A stretch of 64,000 nt of DNA. Source: Acanthacorydalis orientalis. Taxonomy: Eukaryota; Arthropoda; Insecta; Megaloptera; Corydalidae. The notes under the pieces were generated by a model. The model searched no databases, was not told where the DNA came from, and saw only the letters and a list, made by a program, of their open reading frames with translations. The position numbers and the translations under genes are program-made. The stretch is from assembly GCA_034766995.1 (NCBI GenBank), contig CM068317.1, positions 15,804,255-15,868,254 on the forward strand, given 5' to 3'. This document shows positions 63,564-64,000 of this stretch, one piece after another (the first letter of the stretch is position 1; each line of letters starts with the position of its first letter).

Positions 63564-63659
63564 TAATTTTAACACATTTTATAATAATTTTAAAATAATG
63601 AATTTGATGTAAATACGAAATTCATTTTTAAAATTATTATAAAATTGTGTAAAAATTTA
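63564..63659. repeat. Long inverted repeat (hairpin), arms about 42 bp
   Basis: 63564-63605 and 63618-63659 are near-complementary with two small indels, around a 12-base loop. It has no TTAA or TA border that would make it a clear MITE. Confidence 0.8.
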
Positions 63660-63684
63660 TTGGTAGAGATAATAATTGTTTGAT

Positions 63685-64000
63685 TGTTGTGACGCTACGA
63701 CTATTCAATATAGCGTGTCCGTGACAACGTTGATATTGTTTTATTGTTATTATGAATTGTACATACTTGTAAATTCGGTTGTGGCGGCCTGTGACGTTCG
63801 CGCTTAAGGTTAACATTACATAACATTCTTACATCTTTGCTCTATTAAACCATATATTGCTTATTTGGATGTGTTATTGGCAGGGAGCGCGACAAAAACG
63901 ACATCTGATGGTTACAAAAAATCATGCTCGAGAATTGTGAGAGATATGTAAAATCAGTGTAAAAAATAAAAATTCGTTATAAAAACAAAATGTAAAAATT
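63685..64000 (+). mobile_element. Possible 5' LTR and primer-binding site of a retrotransposon, running off the window
   Basis: 63685 begins TGTTGTGACGC. A CpG-rich part follows (63780-63810), then ATTAAA near 63844, and TTGGCAGGGAGCGCGAC at 63877-63893, which looks like the junction of an LTR with a primer-binding site in Ty3-type elements. The LTR does not show a clear TG...CA pair. No coding follows within the window. Confidence 0.35.

Overview
The window is AT-rich eukaryotic DNA with introns, polyadenylation signals, long TA microsatellites and a heavy load of transposable elements. It looks like an insect nuclear genome. Hymenoptera is my best guess from the mix of mariner, Tc1, piggyBac and hAT remnants around a Piwi-clade gene, but nothing in the sequence fixes the order. 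No bacterial operon, rRNA, tRNA or CRISPR array was recognised.

Three host genes can be reconstructed with splice phases that agree at every junction. (1) 8400-9731 (+): a two-exon MADF-domain protein with a BESS-like tail, 266 aa, a likely DNA-binding regulator. (2) 43461-49870 (+): a 12-exon Piwi/Aubergine-clade Argonaute of 886 aa, with an RG-rich N-terminus, PAZ, MID and PIWI domains and a complete D-E-D-H catalytic set. (3) 53867-57111 (-): a five-exon coiled-coil protein of 303 aa recognised as TEX9, convergent with the Piwi gene.

Most of the rest is transposon. 1-8 kb: DDE transposase debris, a full-length mariner with two frameshifts, a perfect-TIR MITE, a mariner relic, a Tc1 carrying a TTAA-type MITE, and a Tigger/pogo relic. 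10-17 kb: fragments of piggyBac, Tc1 and hAT. 17-25 kb: three Tc1 elements with repeated (IR/DR-like) ends, one carrying a probable solo copia-type LTR, then a mariner broken by only one stop codon. 25-33 kb: a hAT relic with a MITE inside it, and a large SAM-domain transposon gene whose first four exons are still intact. 33-42 kb: mariner relics, an internally deleted mariner with perfect ends, a 5'-truncated LINE with a 16-bp target duplication, and MITEs. 43-50 kb: the Piwi gene, whose intron 2 is packed with transposon pieces. 51-52 kb: a decayed piggyBac. 57-64 kb: a nested graveyard of Tc1, copia, LINE, Tc1, hAT, piggyBac and an LTR.

I did not find a clearly new biological system. The most informative structures are: a filled/empty site pair proving exact TTAA insertion of one MITE; a second copy of that MITE inside an intron of the Piwi gene, the factor expected to silence such elements; at least five TTAA-bounded element types in 64 kb; and hairpin-like sequence replacements between the two MITE copies that look like template switching.
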